Shown here: piece by piece, positions 33,872 through 45,997 of the stretch
How the letters are laid out: every line of letters begins with the position of its first letter
How positions within the stretch are numbered: position 1 is the first letter of the stretch
Origin: Todiramphus chloris collaris
Taxonomy: Eukaryota; Chordata; Aves; Coraciiformes; Alcedinidae
Assembly: GCA_025345505.1 (NCBI GenBank)
Contig: JANVCC010000261.1
Span: 1,879,486-1,943,485, forward strand
DNA length: 64,000 nt
Direction: 5' to 3'
The notes under the pieces: generated by a model
What the model saw: the letters and a program-made list of their open reading frames with translations, nothing else
What the model was told of the DNA's origin: nothing
Database searches by the model: none
Position numbers and translations under genes: made by a program

Positions 33872-35173
33872 AGAAAAGTAGATAAAATGAATGAAAATAA
33901 CGTGGACCAAAGAATCCTATGAAGAAAAGCTATTGTTTTAACTAAAAATAATACAATAAATGTTTCTCATATCTGTTTTAGATGTATAATGAAGTAACGG
34001 TCTGACAACCAAATTAAAACGAAATTGTCTTCAGAAAATTGAAGGAAAAGGAGAAGTTGTGGGTTTTTTCAGTGCAATGTAACTACAGTACATTACAGCA
34101 AAAGATTTAGCTTTATTCTTTGATGCTAACCGATTGCCATTAGGAACAGGTGACCCAACACCCTTATTGTATTGCTTTCTTAGCATACAATCTATAGGCA
34201 AGAACCTAAACAAGTCATGAATGTCTTCAGGTTACCTACACTCAGGCATACGCAAGACTGCTAAAAATAACAACAGTGAGATCGTTAGAACACATACCAT
34301 TTTTAAAAGGGTAGTAGCACATTGGATTGCCTTCACAAACGAGAATGGCACGTGGATTTGCACAACTACAGCATTCTCTCTGTCAAATAGATGTTAAACC
34401 CTATCTGAATGTACTTACCTCGCCTGGAGGCTTTTATAATCTTTTTGTTTGTTTATTTTTCAGATATTACGTTGGATCATTTAATTTAATTCCAAACACA
34501 ACAGAGAAAATACAATGCCATGACATCCCTAATATCTGAATTTAGCACAGATGCATTCTGAGATTAGATTGCCACGATTTTCAACTTCTAAGAAAGCAAG
34601 GGGACACTCTGCTCTTGGATGTGCAATTGCTTCTCCTAATGATCTCCAAAGGCATGAAAAACTGAATCAGTGGGAGCTACATGAGTAAAGAAATAAAGTA
34701 TACCTACGTGGAACCTCTCCACCTCCCAAATCGCTCATGAAGTGCAAGAATACTCAGAGCTAACTTTTCAGAGAGGACTAAGTGAAGCTACAGTGAGAGG
34801 AGACTTCAGCAGGAAAGGAATCCATGCTGGACACCAAACTTCAATACAAATTCTCCTGAAAAAAAATGGCCATTTCTCCTGTGTCTAGTGGAGGGTGAAC
34901 TTCTCTACAAACTCAGCCTCTTCCGTGCCTGCAGAGTTCTTCTCGGTGTTTTAAGCAGGGTAACTGGAGGTAAGCACTTGGCTCTGCAGCATGTCATGCT
35001 CATTGAATGAGACTGTGGAGCTGCTCCAGGGTGAACTCACTGACTGAACTAAATATTTGGGATCAACTGAGAGTAACATATTTCCATGTGAAACACAGCC
35101 AGAGCAAACCTGCCAAGTCTTACACAACCTGCATTCAGCTTGAGACTCACTTCTATTTGTTCAGTCTCCTGTT
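33872..35173. other. Unique noncoding DNA, no gene seen
   Basis: AT-rich sequence with no recognisable exon, RNA gene or transposon; open frames up to about 70 codons only. Confidence 0.5.
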
Positions 35174-35442
35174 ACAGAATCACACAGCACGGTAGGGACT
35201 GGAAGGGTCCTCTAAAGATCATCCAGTCCAACCCCCCTGCCAGAGCAGGGTCACCCAGGAACAGATCCAGGTGGGTCTTGAAAGTCTCCAAAGGACTCCA
35301 CAAGCTCTCTGGGCAGCCTGGGCCAGGCTCTGCCACCCTCATCGTGAAAAAGTTTTTCCTTATGCTTACCCAAAACCTCCTCTGCTCCAGCTTGTACCCA
35401 CTGCCCCTTATCCTATCACTGGATGTCACTGAGAAGAGCTCC
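35174..35442 (-). mobile_element. CR1 LINE fragment
   Basis: Minus-strand copy of the first subgroup: a CAGAATCACACAGCACGG tail, then CCAACCCCCCTGCCAGAGC and CAGGAACAGATCCAGG, then ORF2 C-terminal coding remnants (minus reading SSDRIRGSGYKLEQRRF and a frameshifted [15 protein letters not shown]). A 12-14 bp deletion relative to the copy at 20545 removes part of the GGCAGCTCACA segment. Confidence 0.95.
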
Positions 35443-35910
35443 ACTATGGTACCAGCCATCAAGGGGCACATCTGCCTCAGCATCACACTAAGTATGACTC
35501 CCTGACTCCAGCCTCCTATGTAGTACTAATGCCCACTTCTCCCCTGGCTCATCAAAGGCCCCAACACACCAGACACAACTCTTCAGTGAACTTCATAGGC
35601 TGTGTTTTCCAAAGCTGCATGCACGTGGCAGACAGGCCAGGGGAGAGGTGTGATTATGTGCTGAAGTGCAGCAGAGTGCAAACTGGCAGGGCTCTGTGCT
35701 CAAAGAAACCCCAGGAGAACCCAGATTTTCTTCTGCCACAGCCTACCATCATGACCCCTCTCCATCAGGTGCCGCCATGCGCACGAACCATGCGCAAGCA
35801 CAGCCAGGCAAGCATCGCCACGTACACGAGGTCTTGCATGTTGAATGAGAAATAAATGGAGATCTCTGCTCAAAGTCAGAACTCCATTTACAAAGCAAAA
35901 TCAAAATGAT
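35443..35910. other. Unique DNA with small ORF in strong Kozak context
   Basis: Unidentified sequence, somewhat richer in GC. An ATG at 35777 lies in the strong context GCCGCCATGC and opens a 23-codon frame (MRTNHAQAQPGKHRHVHEVL and three more residues) ending at 35848; the same frame is open upstream to 35666. No other support for coding. Confidence 0.3.
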
Positions 35911-36196
35911 GGAACCATAGAATAACATCAGTAGGAAAGGCCTAAAGGCAGGCATCTGGTTCTACATGGGCCCAACGCAGATCACATTGCTCAGGCTCTT
36001 GTCCTGTCACATTTCAAACATCTGCAAGAATGGAGATCCCACGAGTTCTGTCTAACCTGCCCTCATGTTTGACCACCCTTAAGGTGACAAGCTTGTCCCT
36101 TATGCCTGGCTGCAACTTGTGACCATTGTTTCTTTCAATGCACAGCTCTGAGCCTGTCCTCTACCATCAGGTAACTGAAGACAGGAATTAGATTCT
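35911..36196 (-). mobile_element. Old, diverged CR1 LINE fragment
   Basis: Weak but collinear similarity to a reverse-complement CR1 end: ACCATAGAATAACATC tail, a diverged TTGCTCAGG segment, GGAGATCCCACGAG, GACCACCCTTAAGGTG, GCAACTTGTGACCATTG and CATCAGGTAACTGAAGACAG, in the right order and spacing for a CR1 3' region. The block that normally reads TTCCAACCC is largely lost. High divergence marks it as the oldest of the CR1 copies here. Confidence 0.6.
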
Positions 36197-37869
36197 TTTC
36201 TCTTCATGCCCCTGCACCCAAACACAGACATAAACCAAAACTGCTATAACTGCCGGTCCTATTTCTAAACGGCCTCTATGATACAACCAAAGATAGAGCA
36301 CAACAGAAGCAAAAATGTTTCACCAGTGCAAAGTCAGCTGGAGCAACTGTGCTTTTCTCATCGCATACTGAGGCCGCACGATGCACATTTGTGCTCATAT
36401 TGGCACTACAGTTGTTCCTGGGGGATGTTGAGATTTTTGGTAATCTCTCCGAATTATTTCCGACTGACCTGCAGAAGAACTTGTCTCTTCTTCCTCAACA
36501 CCCACAGAATCACAGAAAAGAAAACAAAACTGCCAGTAGTGGAATGGAATTAGCTGGTGTCTGCTCTACCAGGCTGTTACGCTAACAAGCGACAAACCAT
36601 CCTACCTCAAGTTTCAGCCTGTACTTCCTGATGTGCTTATTAACTCAAATTAAGAACGAGACACGGCATTCAGCTTGGGGTTTTTACGTAAGGACGTAAA
36701 CTTGCACGTCAATAGTCCCAGATTTTGTTTTGAAGAAAAGCAAACACCACCTGCAAAGGAAAAGAAAGGCTCCAAAATTAATCTGAAAGGCTGTGCAGAC
36801 AAATGGTACTTTGTAGTTTTCTCTCTGTAAATGGTCAGGGATAAGATCTGACTCTTAGAATAGATTTTCAGACTGAACTCGGAATTTCCTAGTTTGGTCC
36901 AAGCAGTTAATTTAGAACCCCCCAGTGACTACAATGTAATCTGCAGATTTCATTTTACAAGCTATTACACAGATTGAAAGCTATAATAATTTTTCTTCGT
37001 AATATGTAGGCTGCTAGTAAGTAGATTTTTTTTTTTATTAGTTATGCAGAACTGGAGAAGTGGGTGCTAAAAGACAGTTTTAAACATTCCTGATAAAAAG
37101 CCACTAAATCACGCGTGCTCAGTACACTTGTATGGGAAGGAGGAGCTCACAGGAGCTCTACCACAATGTACATCACAACTTAATACTACCAGAGTGGGCA
37201 CATATAGTGCGTCCCAGGATTTAAGCCACACCCCCAACAGATATAATATCATTTGTTTGATTCTAATAGGGAAGTTGGCACAGGTAATTTCCAGATGAAT
37301 TTTCTAGCCAACACAAATTTCAGCGCAGACCTGCAGTAATTTACCTGGCACTGTGCAGAACAGCCGCTATCCAGCGAGGGTTCAGACTTTTATCTTGTTC
37401 CACAGTCCACTCAGCTGGGTCACAAGTGCAAGCCAGAGCATCTGACAGAAAACCCTACAGGGTGCTAAGGCTCTGCCCCAAAGAGACAGTAGAGAAAATA
37501 TATTCCAGAAGGGTCACAAGAGAAGAGAAAGAAGATAAGGAAACAATCGTCTATATAAACTGAATGTTTAAATCTTCTTCCTCCTGGAAATGTAGAATGA
37601 CAGCTCGGGTGAATGGCTCTCACATGATGCTGTCACCCTTCATTCTGCAGCTCCAGCTGAATGACGTCTAACAGAAACCTCTCTTCACCTCACCTTCAGG
37701 GATTAAATTTTTGGAGCATACTTAGGTAACTTATATTAGACGAATGTTAAAGGCATCTCAAATCTGTAATGCAAGGAATATTCTGACCAGTGCCTCACGG
37801 TTCATTCCTGTATAATGCTGATGCACTGCAGTGCACAGTAGTAACTATCAGCTTGTAAAACCTCATTAC
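36197..37869. other. Unique noncoding DNA, no gene seen
   Basis: AT-rich sequence without a recognisable transposon or exon. Open frames reach about 91 codons (36278-36553) with no recognisable similarity. Confidence 0.5.
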
Positions 37870-37933
37870 ATCACAGAATCACAGCATCCTAGGGGTTGGA
37901 AGGGACCTCCGAAGATTATCAAGTCCAACCCCT
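37870..37933 (-). mobile_element. CR1 3'-tail fragment, very short
   Basis: ATCACAGAATCACAGCATCC, then TAGGGGTTGGAAGGGACCTCC and AAGTCCAACCCCTA, about 64 bp of a minus-strand CR1 terminus, ending abruptly. A severe 5' truncation, the commonest CR1 outcome. Confidence 0.92.
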
Positions 37934-40313
37934 AAATCAGTATCAGTATGCAATAAATCAGTGTGCTTTCTTACTAGTGAGAAAATGTAGAAATTAATGC
38001 ATTTTATCCGATACATCATCATTCACAGCACTATCTATGTATAGCCCAGTCCTAGTGTGTCTAACCACCATTAAACAGCTTTCCCAGCACATTTTCAGGA
38101 CTGGGGTTCTATAGGGCAAGCTCTTTGGCAAAGGAATTTATCATAGGTGTAGTGTTATGTAAAGTAACGTAGCTGCTATTGCTTGCTTGGAGTTCTATCC
38201 ATTTAAAAAGTAAGTTTGCTTCCATATTGCCTTGCACCATATTAAAAAAAAAAAAAAGAAACCAAGGAAAAAACCCAACAAAAGCAGAAGCAAACCCTAC
38301 AGATCATACCCACTCAATGTGTGCTAAGTCAGCTTCTCGTTCTGCATCACGATCACATCAGACTGACGCGCTAGTCAAAGTTACTCAGACAGACAGCAGG
38401 AAAGGCAAAGCAGAACACCACACGGCCACATAGAGATAACAAACTAAAGCTAAATTAGAGTCTCTGCACTCTAATTGCATTAGCATGACCCTATGATAGC
38501 CTAACAAACTTAGAGCTGGTACAGCTGTGATTCTTCTAGTACCTGGGCAATCCTCTACATATGCTACATGGCAGTTCTTGACCTGGAGGGTTCATGGTCT
38601 GAAAAAACAAACCTGTAACTGGAAAACAGGAAGAGAAGAAGAGCAAAACCCTAGTATTCCTCAAGCCCACGAAGCCTGCCATGAGCACATCAGCATGTGC
38701 TAGACCATCAAGGGGAACAACGGGAATGAAACGACCAGGATAATAGCAGGGACAGGTCTGGCTAAGCTCACACTATTGTGTTTTTGTTGGGATTTGTGAT
38801 GACTTTCTATATTGCTTCCTAGGCCAAGGACACTGATGAAGACTAAAGTGATGGTGAGAGTATTAAAAAGTAACTGAAGCTAGTTGCTACTCGGCAGTAT
38901 TACCACATGGTTCCAACAAGTTGTCTCTGTGCCCTAGGTATAACTATTCTGCAAACATACCACAGGTATTTATTTCCGTACTATTCAGATTCTTTGATAG
39001 AAACATCACTTTTTGAACAACTTTTTAGCACAATTACAAGTAGAAGGTGATCAGACAATCCTTCCGAAGGCCAGACAAGCCACAGCCAGCATCTTAGGGA
39101 GGAGGACAGCTAGACTCAGTGGCAGGAGTGCAAAGGTATCAGTTGCCTGATCTAAGTTAAGTGTAGCTCAGCAAGTTTTACTTGATCTCAGGAATGTCTA
39201 AATACTGCAATTAAAGTTTCTAAAGCAACAACAAACACTCAAGTCCCTCTGCTGATTGCGCCTGAGTGTTTGCTACAGGTAAAGGTACACTGCTGTAGAA
39301 AATACTTGTTAGAGTGGATCCTGGCATCCACACATCAGAAAGAAGTTTTGTTTGTTTGCTTGCTTCTGCAGAAGTACTTCTATGTGTTTTGCAGCTATTC
39401 TGGTACTGAGATTACTCCCTCATAATAAAATTGATGGATTATTTAGAAATTAAGGACATTAATGGTGGCTGGAGGAAAAAAAAATAAATAAAAGCTTTGC
39501 ATAGGTCTTGCTTAAAATTTTACAGCCCTAGAAAAAAAATTTAACAATAAAAAATACCAGAATTGTTAAAATCTTCCAAAAGAAGGTTCTCCAAAAATCT
39601 AGATGTAGAGGAATGATGCACCAAGTGCACACAAAAGGTCTTTTTCCAGATGGTAGCATGTGAGTGAAACCCTAATTTATCACTTCTGTTCATACTTAGC
39701 ATGCTACGCAGCATTACATTTCTCAAACTCAGAACATCACTGTAAATTATTAAGACAGCTCTCCAGGTAAGTCCGTTATTGCACCTGGACACAACTGTAT
39801 GTGACAAGGGAGGATGGCTCCCTTGTGAGCAGGATGACCTTGCCAAGCTGAGCAGGTCTCCCTGTTCGACTTGTTTCCCCAAAACCTTGGAGAAAGTGGA
39901 AGGTCACAGTGCAGGATTACTCTGGCTCTGACAACTGCCATTGCTGGGCAGGGTTGTGGCTATTTCCCAGGCTATGCAAGGCTACTTGGCAGTAAAAGAA
40001 GAGCAGGGGAGGGGGTTTGAGGTCAGCTCTGCCCAGTTTCATTCAATAAGTGGCAATGGGAAGGGAACATACATTCAGAAGAGGAAACAAAAAAAAAAGT
40101 GTGGAAATCTCTCAGCAATTATAATCTTCCAAGTTGATATCCAGTGCCCATAAGAATTCTTTATCTTTGCTCACACGGATATTAATCACACCACGTTAGC
40201 AATACTGCAAAGTCAAGGGTAACGAGTATACCTGTAAAATATTATAAACCTATTTACATGATATATAGTCCATGTATACAGTAATTAGTTACCTGTCTAA
40301 AATGTACAATGGT

Positions 40314-40382
40314 TCGGGTTTTGTCACTTCCAAGTAAAATTTGTATTGTTTTGTTGGGATTTTTTGTTTGGTGGTTTTTTTC
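40314..40382 (+). repeat. T/G-rich low-complexity tract
   Basis: TTTTG, TTGGG and GGTGG units ending in a T run; less pure than the tract at 5034-5306. Confidence 0.7.
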
Positions 40383-41976
40383 CTGAGCTGTTCTACTGCA
40401 GATAATAGGACTTTCTTTTTGGTTTGGTGATCTAAAACAGCGGGTGAGTACAGAAAACCCAGTAAAAACCTCAGATGAGTGTTTAAGGGGCGGACAGTAC
40501 CACTCAAAATAAAAGAATGTACTGTGAGTTGCACACCACATTTTAGTCTAGATTAGCAAAGAGTTTCACCTGGCCCCAGTCTGCAAGTTTTGCCAAATGA
40601 CCCACCGAAAATATTTTGCCCGTCTCAGCGTCTCGTCCTATTTTCTGTCCTGTAAATCCCAGCTATGCTTGTGTCCAACAAGGAGATTTGAACTTGTCTA
40701 CTGGATTTACATCACAACCGCTTATTAAAGCCCAATCCTGCAATCTGATCTGAGCTAATGACATGTAGACTTTCTCTGAATCCTCCTGCTGTGATGAGTA
40801 GGGAGCGTTTGCTCTGCATTAAATCTCATGACCAAGAGACCCAACGTTTCTGCTGGTACTTCAGGAGGGGGTCTCAGACTGGGATAACCACTGCTGGCTC
40901 TCTGTAACCTTGGGCAAATCTCCTCATCCTTGAATGGCTCATTTTAATCTTCTGTTAAACCTGAATAACAACACTGGAGAGCACTTTTATGTCTTTGGAT
41001 GAAAGACTTAATATAGTACAGAGTATTTGTATTTAATATCAGAATATAGCTTTCACAGTAACATCTTATATGGAGTGGAAAATTATGATCTTATATAATC
41101 AGTTGTATACGGGCACTGACAGCCTATCCTTGAGGGTTTGGCAAGAAATAACTATGAGAAGGTAATGGCTGTGAAGAATATTTTTCTCTAGCCATGACAC
41201 ATCCCCTAGGACACAGAGGTCTCAGCAATTAGTTTTGTTCCTCTTCTGAGAAAAATACATTAAGCAATATCAGGGAAATCCTGTAGTCACTTGGGGCAAA
41301 TGTACCCAAATCCCAAACGCTGTTCTGTTTGGGCAGAACTTTTTCCTCATTCCAGGCCCTAAAGAGACGTGTCAGCCCCTTGCAAGATAAGCATGTTAAA
41401 TGGGACCATAAATAGGCACTGTTCTGTGTTCATTTCCTCACAGGCACAGAGGATTCATTTTGGTGATGCTCTGACCACAACCCCAGCAAGAGCTCAAGCT
41501 CAGTAGACCAGTACCAGTTCCTCCCGCGCACCCACCCAAAGCAAAGTGCTGGATGTTGGTGGGGTGGAGGCTTCGCTCCTTCCATCCGGATGGGAGATGC
41601 ACACTCAGCCTGGCCCACACACCTCTGGCTGTGCAGGAACCGTTCTGGAAGGGCTCTTCCATAATATGCCAGAAAAGCAGAAGGAATTTATAGCACGTTA
41701 GATTTACACACTTCTTAAAAAGTAGGTTAAGTCTGCAGAGCACCAACCGCCTGCGTTCAACACTTATCTGGGGCCAAGAACTACTCCATACCCTAAACCA
41801 CCAGCTAGAATTGATGAACAGGTCCCCAAGCCAGACTCCATCAGCACGGGGAGTGTTGAAGGGAGGTCAGGCTGGGAACCCCAGCTGAGCAATCACTCAT
41901 GGAACTGCTTCACCCTACTACTGCGAGGCAAACAGAGCAACTCCTTACTGGGTACCAAGCACATCTTTGCAGGTTG

Positions 41977-42012
41977 GGGGCTTTAATGAGTTGTGGGGCT
42001 TTAATGAGTTGT
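41977..42012 (+). repeat. 18-bp tandem duplication
   Basis: Two perfect copies of GGGGCTTTAATGAGTTGT (41977-41994, 41995-42012), followed by a further GGGG. The unit keeps the surrounding plus-strand open frame in phase (repeated GALMSC), but nothing else suggests coding. Confidence 0.95.
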
Positions 42013-42410
42013 GGGGTTTTCTGCAGCGTTTCCAAGTCTTGTCTTCAGAAAATGTCTCCAAAGAGAAAACAGTTTATAACCCAAGACAGCAAAATATTCC
42101 CTGGGAATCTGAGGTATAAAAAGCAGACAGTAAGACAACAAAAGCATCAAGAATGTGTAAGAGTGCAAACTCTTCTAAGCTAACCACACTGCAAACACTT
42201 TCAAGTTGAGGCTGCGCTCCTCTAGTGTATTTCTAGATACATTGAAGTGTCTTGGTGATGAAAAATGCATATAAAAGAAAAATAACCTTTCTGCATGCAC
42301 TTTCTCTGTAATATTATAATCAGAAATTGGGCTAGAAGAATGGAAAGCCAGGTCAGAGATGTGTTAATTTAGAAAATGGCAAGAAAAATCTTAGAAATAT
42401 TCTCTTCTTA

Positions 42411-42464
42411 TCTGTGGTTTTTCGTTTGTTTGTTGTTTTGGTTTTGCCTTTTTTTTTTTAGTGC
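42411..42464 (+). repeat. T/G-rich low-complexity tract
   Basis: TTTGTTTG and TTTTGG units ending in a run of about 10 Ts. The minus strand is correspondingly A/C-rich and gives a lysine/glutamine/threonine-rich reading. Confidence 0.8.
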
Positions 42465-43286
42465 TGATTTTTGGTAGTATTTTAGTTATCCACTTCTCAC
42501 CTCCAGCTGCCCAAGTCAATAACCTCCATGGGTCACACACGGGAGAGCTGATAAATAAACAACTAGAAGGATTTAAACTTAATGTCAGCTTCTCCATTAA
42601 AGAAATACTCCAAGCATGGGAACGCAGAAGAAATACTGAAGGTTGAATCAGAAGAGTAGTGACACAGCTGGTGTTCCACAAATAAATAACCTAAGGAAAT
42701 CTGCCTCTACTCAAATGAAGAAGAGATAGTAAATAAATATTATTACCTGTAAATAAATCTCTTGCAAATGCCTTTGTAAAACAAACAAACCTTTCCAACC
42801 CAGCAAATGCAGGCGTTTATTTGCATGCTGCCGAAGCCAAAAATCTTGAATAATTTGGGCCATTAGAGTGTACTTACTCTGCCTCTATTTGTCCTTTCCT
42901 TTAAATAGAAAGCTCATACCCCTTTCTCCCTTGAAGGCTTATTAGAAGATAAAATGCCAAAGGATAAAACAAACACAAATTAAATGGTGGTGAGAATCCC
43001 AAAGGAAGAGTAATTCAGTTTACATTTTGGGGGGTTTTAATTGCTGGTAAATTACACTTCTGAAATCGTGTTCAGAGGATGAAATGGTTCCTGCTCTGCT
43101 TTGTAAACCATTTTCATATTTTTCAGGCACGAAGCCAACTGACTGCAGTGACATATAGAACTATAGAACTCACAGGACCTGCCCTGACCATGCACTCATT
43201 GGCATAAGAGTTCCAAGGATGCAATATATTCGTTAAGAGAAAAAACAACTTGCTGCTTATATTTTTCTAGGTTGCCTGAATGCCCC

Positions 43287-43314
43287 CCACAAAAAAAAAA
43301 AACAAACCCCAAAC
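43287..43314 (+). repeat. A/C-rich tract
   Basis: CCCCCAC followed by a poly-A run of 12 and CAAACCCC; short member of the A/C tract class. Confidence 0.8.
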
Positions 43315-43726
43315 ATCCATGGTAAACTGATCATAAGCAAAAAGAAGTAAGCAAATTAAACCAAAACTTGACCATACCTGACTGCATTATTTCCAATTCA
43401 GAAAAGAAGAAAAAGTTGTAATTTTTCAAAAATTATTGTTGTTTCTGTAGCTCCACACGCCCCCCAAGGGCAAATGCTGCAAAGTATTTAGCGAATGGCA
43501 TTTTTCTGGGACACAGCCTCGTTTTCTCACTTAACTTCACTCATAACTGATGCCTTACATTTTAGAACAGGATTTCACTGTTGTTAAGGTCACCTTTCAA
43601 GCACCAACAGTGGAGCATAGGTATTTTATTAAATCCCAAGCAAGCCACAACATGTAACGGCTACAAGAGCTGGAAGGGAGAAAGGTGAAGCCATTTCAAC
43701 GTTTGGTAGCTTATGTGATAGGCAAT

Positions 43727-43741
43727 CAATAATAATAATAA
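43727..43741 (+). repeat. (AAT)n microsatellite, short
   Basis: About four to five AAT units within CAATAATAATAATAAC. Confidence 0.85.
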
Positions 43742-44432
43742 CATCTGTGCTGAAAGGGAAACAAATCGTTTGTTATACAGAAGAGGGGGGATTATTCTTC
43801 CAGCATCTGTGCATCTATCTGCAGTACTTCAGTTACAGGCTGGGATGTGCTGAATATTGATAGAGGTCAATGAAAGCAAACCTTTCACCACGCTTAATGT
43901 TCTTAGCTCGAGCCCTCTCTCTAAGGAATAGAGTTGGGCAGTGTTATAAATGAGGGCTGTTCTTCAAAGATACATCCCATCGTTCTTAAAAGCGAGAGCC
44001 ACACCAAGGTGGAGCTTACGACAAGGTCTTGCCTTCAGTCTTTTCCTTGATTATTGTTATATAGAATCAAAGTATTGTTCATAGGGCTTAATCATGTGAG
44101 CGCTGACGAGTACCGTGACTCACCCTCCTAACGGCAGTGAAATTACAGAAATCAAACTCACAGGTACCTCGCTGACAACAAAGATGGTGACACGGTAGAA
44201 AAGCATTGCCCAGGGGAATCTGCCACAGCTCTGCTCCCACACCTTCCCAGAGATCGGGGGACAGAAGCAAGGAGCAAGAGTTTTTAAGTTACCCTCTCTT
44301 CTCTCTGGGCATAGTCATTCCGCTCCGAAGACCTCACTGATTTTGGTTGGTTTCCACACAAGTGTTCAACCAGTTTACACACCTCAGCCATTAACAACAA
44401 GCAAAGCAAACTGCTTCCCCACCCCAGAACAG

Positions 44433-44453
44433 GTATTTGTTTTGTTTTGTTTT
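44433..44453 (+). repeat. (TTTTG)n microsatellite
   Basis: About four TTTTG units, ending in TTTTATGC. Confidence 0.85.
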
Positions 44454-44479
44454 ATGCAAGTGAAAGGAATCTGGAAAAA

Positions 44480-44830
44480 AATAAATAATATTGCAGTGGA
44501 TTAAATTCATTGCCCTTTAACCATGCAAGAATTCCTTTTATCCCATATTTGCTGTTTTACTGGCATTACGAAGGGATGGCAATGTTTATGCTAATTTACA
44601 ATGCACAGAAGAAAAGGTCTTTTGATCAGAGCTTCATTTTCATCACTTTGATTGACTGTCAGCTATGCTAATTACCACAGAACCATTGATCAGCCTTTGC
44701 TACTAACTAGGAAACGTTGATGTTTTCTGTGGCGTTATTTAGCATGCAAATTTAAGAAGAGATTGTGTTAGACCCAATAGGCAAAATTTTCATGTCCACT
44801 TCACATAAGGGAGACAGTCAATAACTATTT
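44480..44830. promoter_or_regulatory. Candidate conserved enhancer-like element
   Basis: The stretch most reminiscent of vertebrate conserved noncoding elements in the window: AT-rich, no repeat content and dense in homeodomain-type words. It contains TGATTGACTG (44649-44658), one mismatch from the PBX-PREP/MEIS composite TGATTGACAG, with an overlapping CTGTCA MEIS core (44656-44661); TAATTA at 44669-44674; and an exact POU octamer ATGCAAAT at 44744-44751. Enhancer function and conservation are inference from texture and motif clustering. A distant regulatory target cannot be named from this window. Confidence 0.35.
44649..44661. promoter_or_regulatory. PBX/MEIS-like composite site
   Basis: TGATTGACTGTCA combines a PBX-type half (TGATTGAC) with a MEIS/PREP core (CTGTCA, reverse complement TGACAG). 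It lies eight bases from a TAATTA homeodomain core. Confidence 0.3.
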
Positions 44831-45539
44831 AAGAATAAAATGAAGTTAAATTGTGCAAAGTTCCTGGAAAAAAAACCATAAAGAAATGAAGCTGCAGAAT
44901 GGAGATGCTTCCTGCTTATTATTATAAGTAAATATTGCTATTAAGTCATTCTTTCTACAGCTTTCTTGCTGAAATCCAGTCGCTACCCAAATTCAGGTCC
45001 TGAAGGAAAAAAAAATGAAGAATTTAATAAAATAATAATAATAAAAAAGGCATTTCCTAAGTAAGAATAAACTGCAAGTTCAGCCTTTTCCAAGCAGGAT
45101 CAGTTGATACTTTTCCCAAGTCCACTTTAATAAAATCTAGTATTTACAGCAAAGTTTTTTTATCATTTATGAACCAATCCTATATATCAGACAAAGCAAA
45201 ACAAAAATAAGTAAGACACACCTCGGAACTAGAAACAATACTTATCCACAGTTTAATTGGGTACACTGTGGAGTTGCACCTACTGTATTAATGACAAAGT
45301 TATCACATCTTTTATTCAGTCCACAAGAAGTTTTTGTAATGGCACAGAACCAACACAGAAAAGCCTTATTTACTTCCTTGGCAACTTCTTTATTAAGATC
45401 AATACAAAAGAAAATATTAAACTGACCAGTTAATTATTCAAAACCCAAGGCTACTACTATTTCACCAACGTGGAATAAGGATTGGAGGTGACTTAGAAAT
45501 TGAAATCATATTAAAGGTACAGCATTGCTCCCACATTAA
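44831..45539. other. Unique noncoding DNA, no gene seen
   Basis: AT-rich sequence with an A/(AAT)n-rich stretch at about 45027-45047. No exon or transposon recognised. Confidence 0.5.
45027..45047 (+). repeat. (AAT)n-rich stretch
   Basis: TAATAAAATAATAATAATAA, about four clean AAT units within A-rich sequence. Confidence 0.8.
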
Positions 45540-45997
45540 GGAAAGGTTTAATATCAAAGAAGGTCCCAGGGTGGAGTGCAACTGGTATCCAAGGGATCCA
45601 TTCCATAGTGGTTCCCTGGACAGCATGGTCTGCCACCAGCACAGGGGGCCAGTGGAGGGAAGACTCCAGAGCCAGGCTCTGTAAATCATGGCAGAGATGG
45701 GAACATCGCGGTCCTATGGAACTGATAAGCTGCCTGTTTGTCACCCTGTGCCAACAGGATGTCACTTCCTGACAAAGTACTGTCCTTTCTGCCAACTTTG
45801 CTCATTATAATGTCATTGTAATGGCAAAAACACAGCTCCATCCCAAAGGCTGCCCACCTCCAAAGCGCGACCGCCCCGCACTGAGCTTGCATCTGGAATT
45901 TTCTTTATCTCCATCTTTAAAAGCAAAGAGAGAGAATTTTACACCAATCACAATAAAGGTATTTATGACTAGAGTCGCTTAAGCTCCACCTTGAAGG
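45540..45997 (+). other. Repeat-like block upstream of the LTR-like element
   Basis: Moderately GC-rich and unlike its AT-rich left flank. Notable parts are TTATAATGTCATTGTAATGG, a CpG-bearing GCGCGACCGCCCCGC segment and an AATAAA at about 45951. It may be the left half of a longer LTR, retroviral internal sequence, or independent DNA. The minus-strand open frame of 94 codons across it is not similar to any retroviral protein I recognise. Confidence 0.3.

Larger units (their letters stand above)
37934..44479. other. Unique noncoding DNA, no gene seen
   Basis: About 6.5 kb with no recognisable transposon apart from simple repeats. It includes T/G-rich tracts (40314-40382, 42411-42464), an 18-bp duplication (41977-42012), an A/C tract (43287-43314), an (AAT)n run (43727-43741) and a (TTTTG)n run (44433-44453). 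An octamer ATTTGCAT is at 42819-42826. Open frames up to 113 codons match nothing known. Confidence 0.5.

Noticed and set aside
43156-43185. ATAGAACTATAGAACTCACAGG resembling a CR1 tail
   Set aside because: No CR1 body follows on either side; too short to call.
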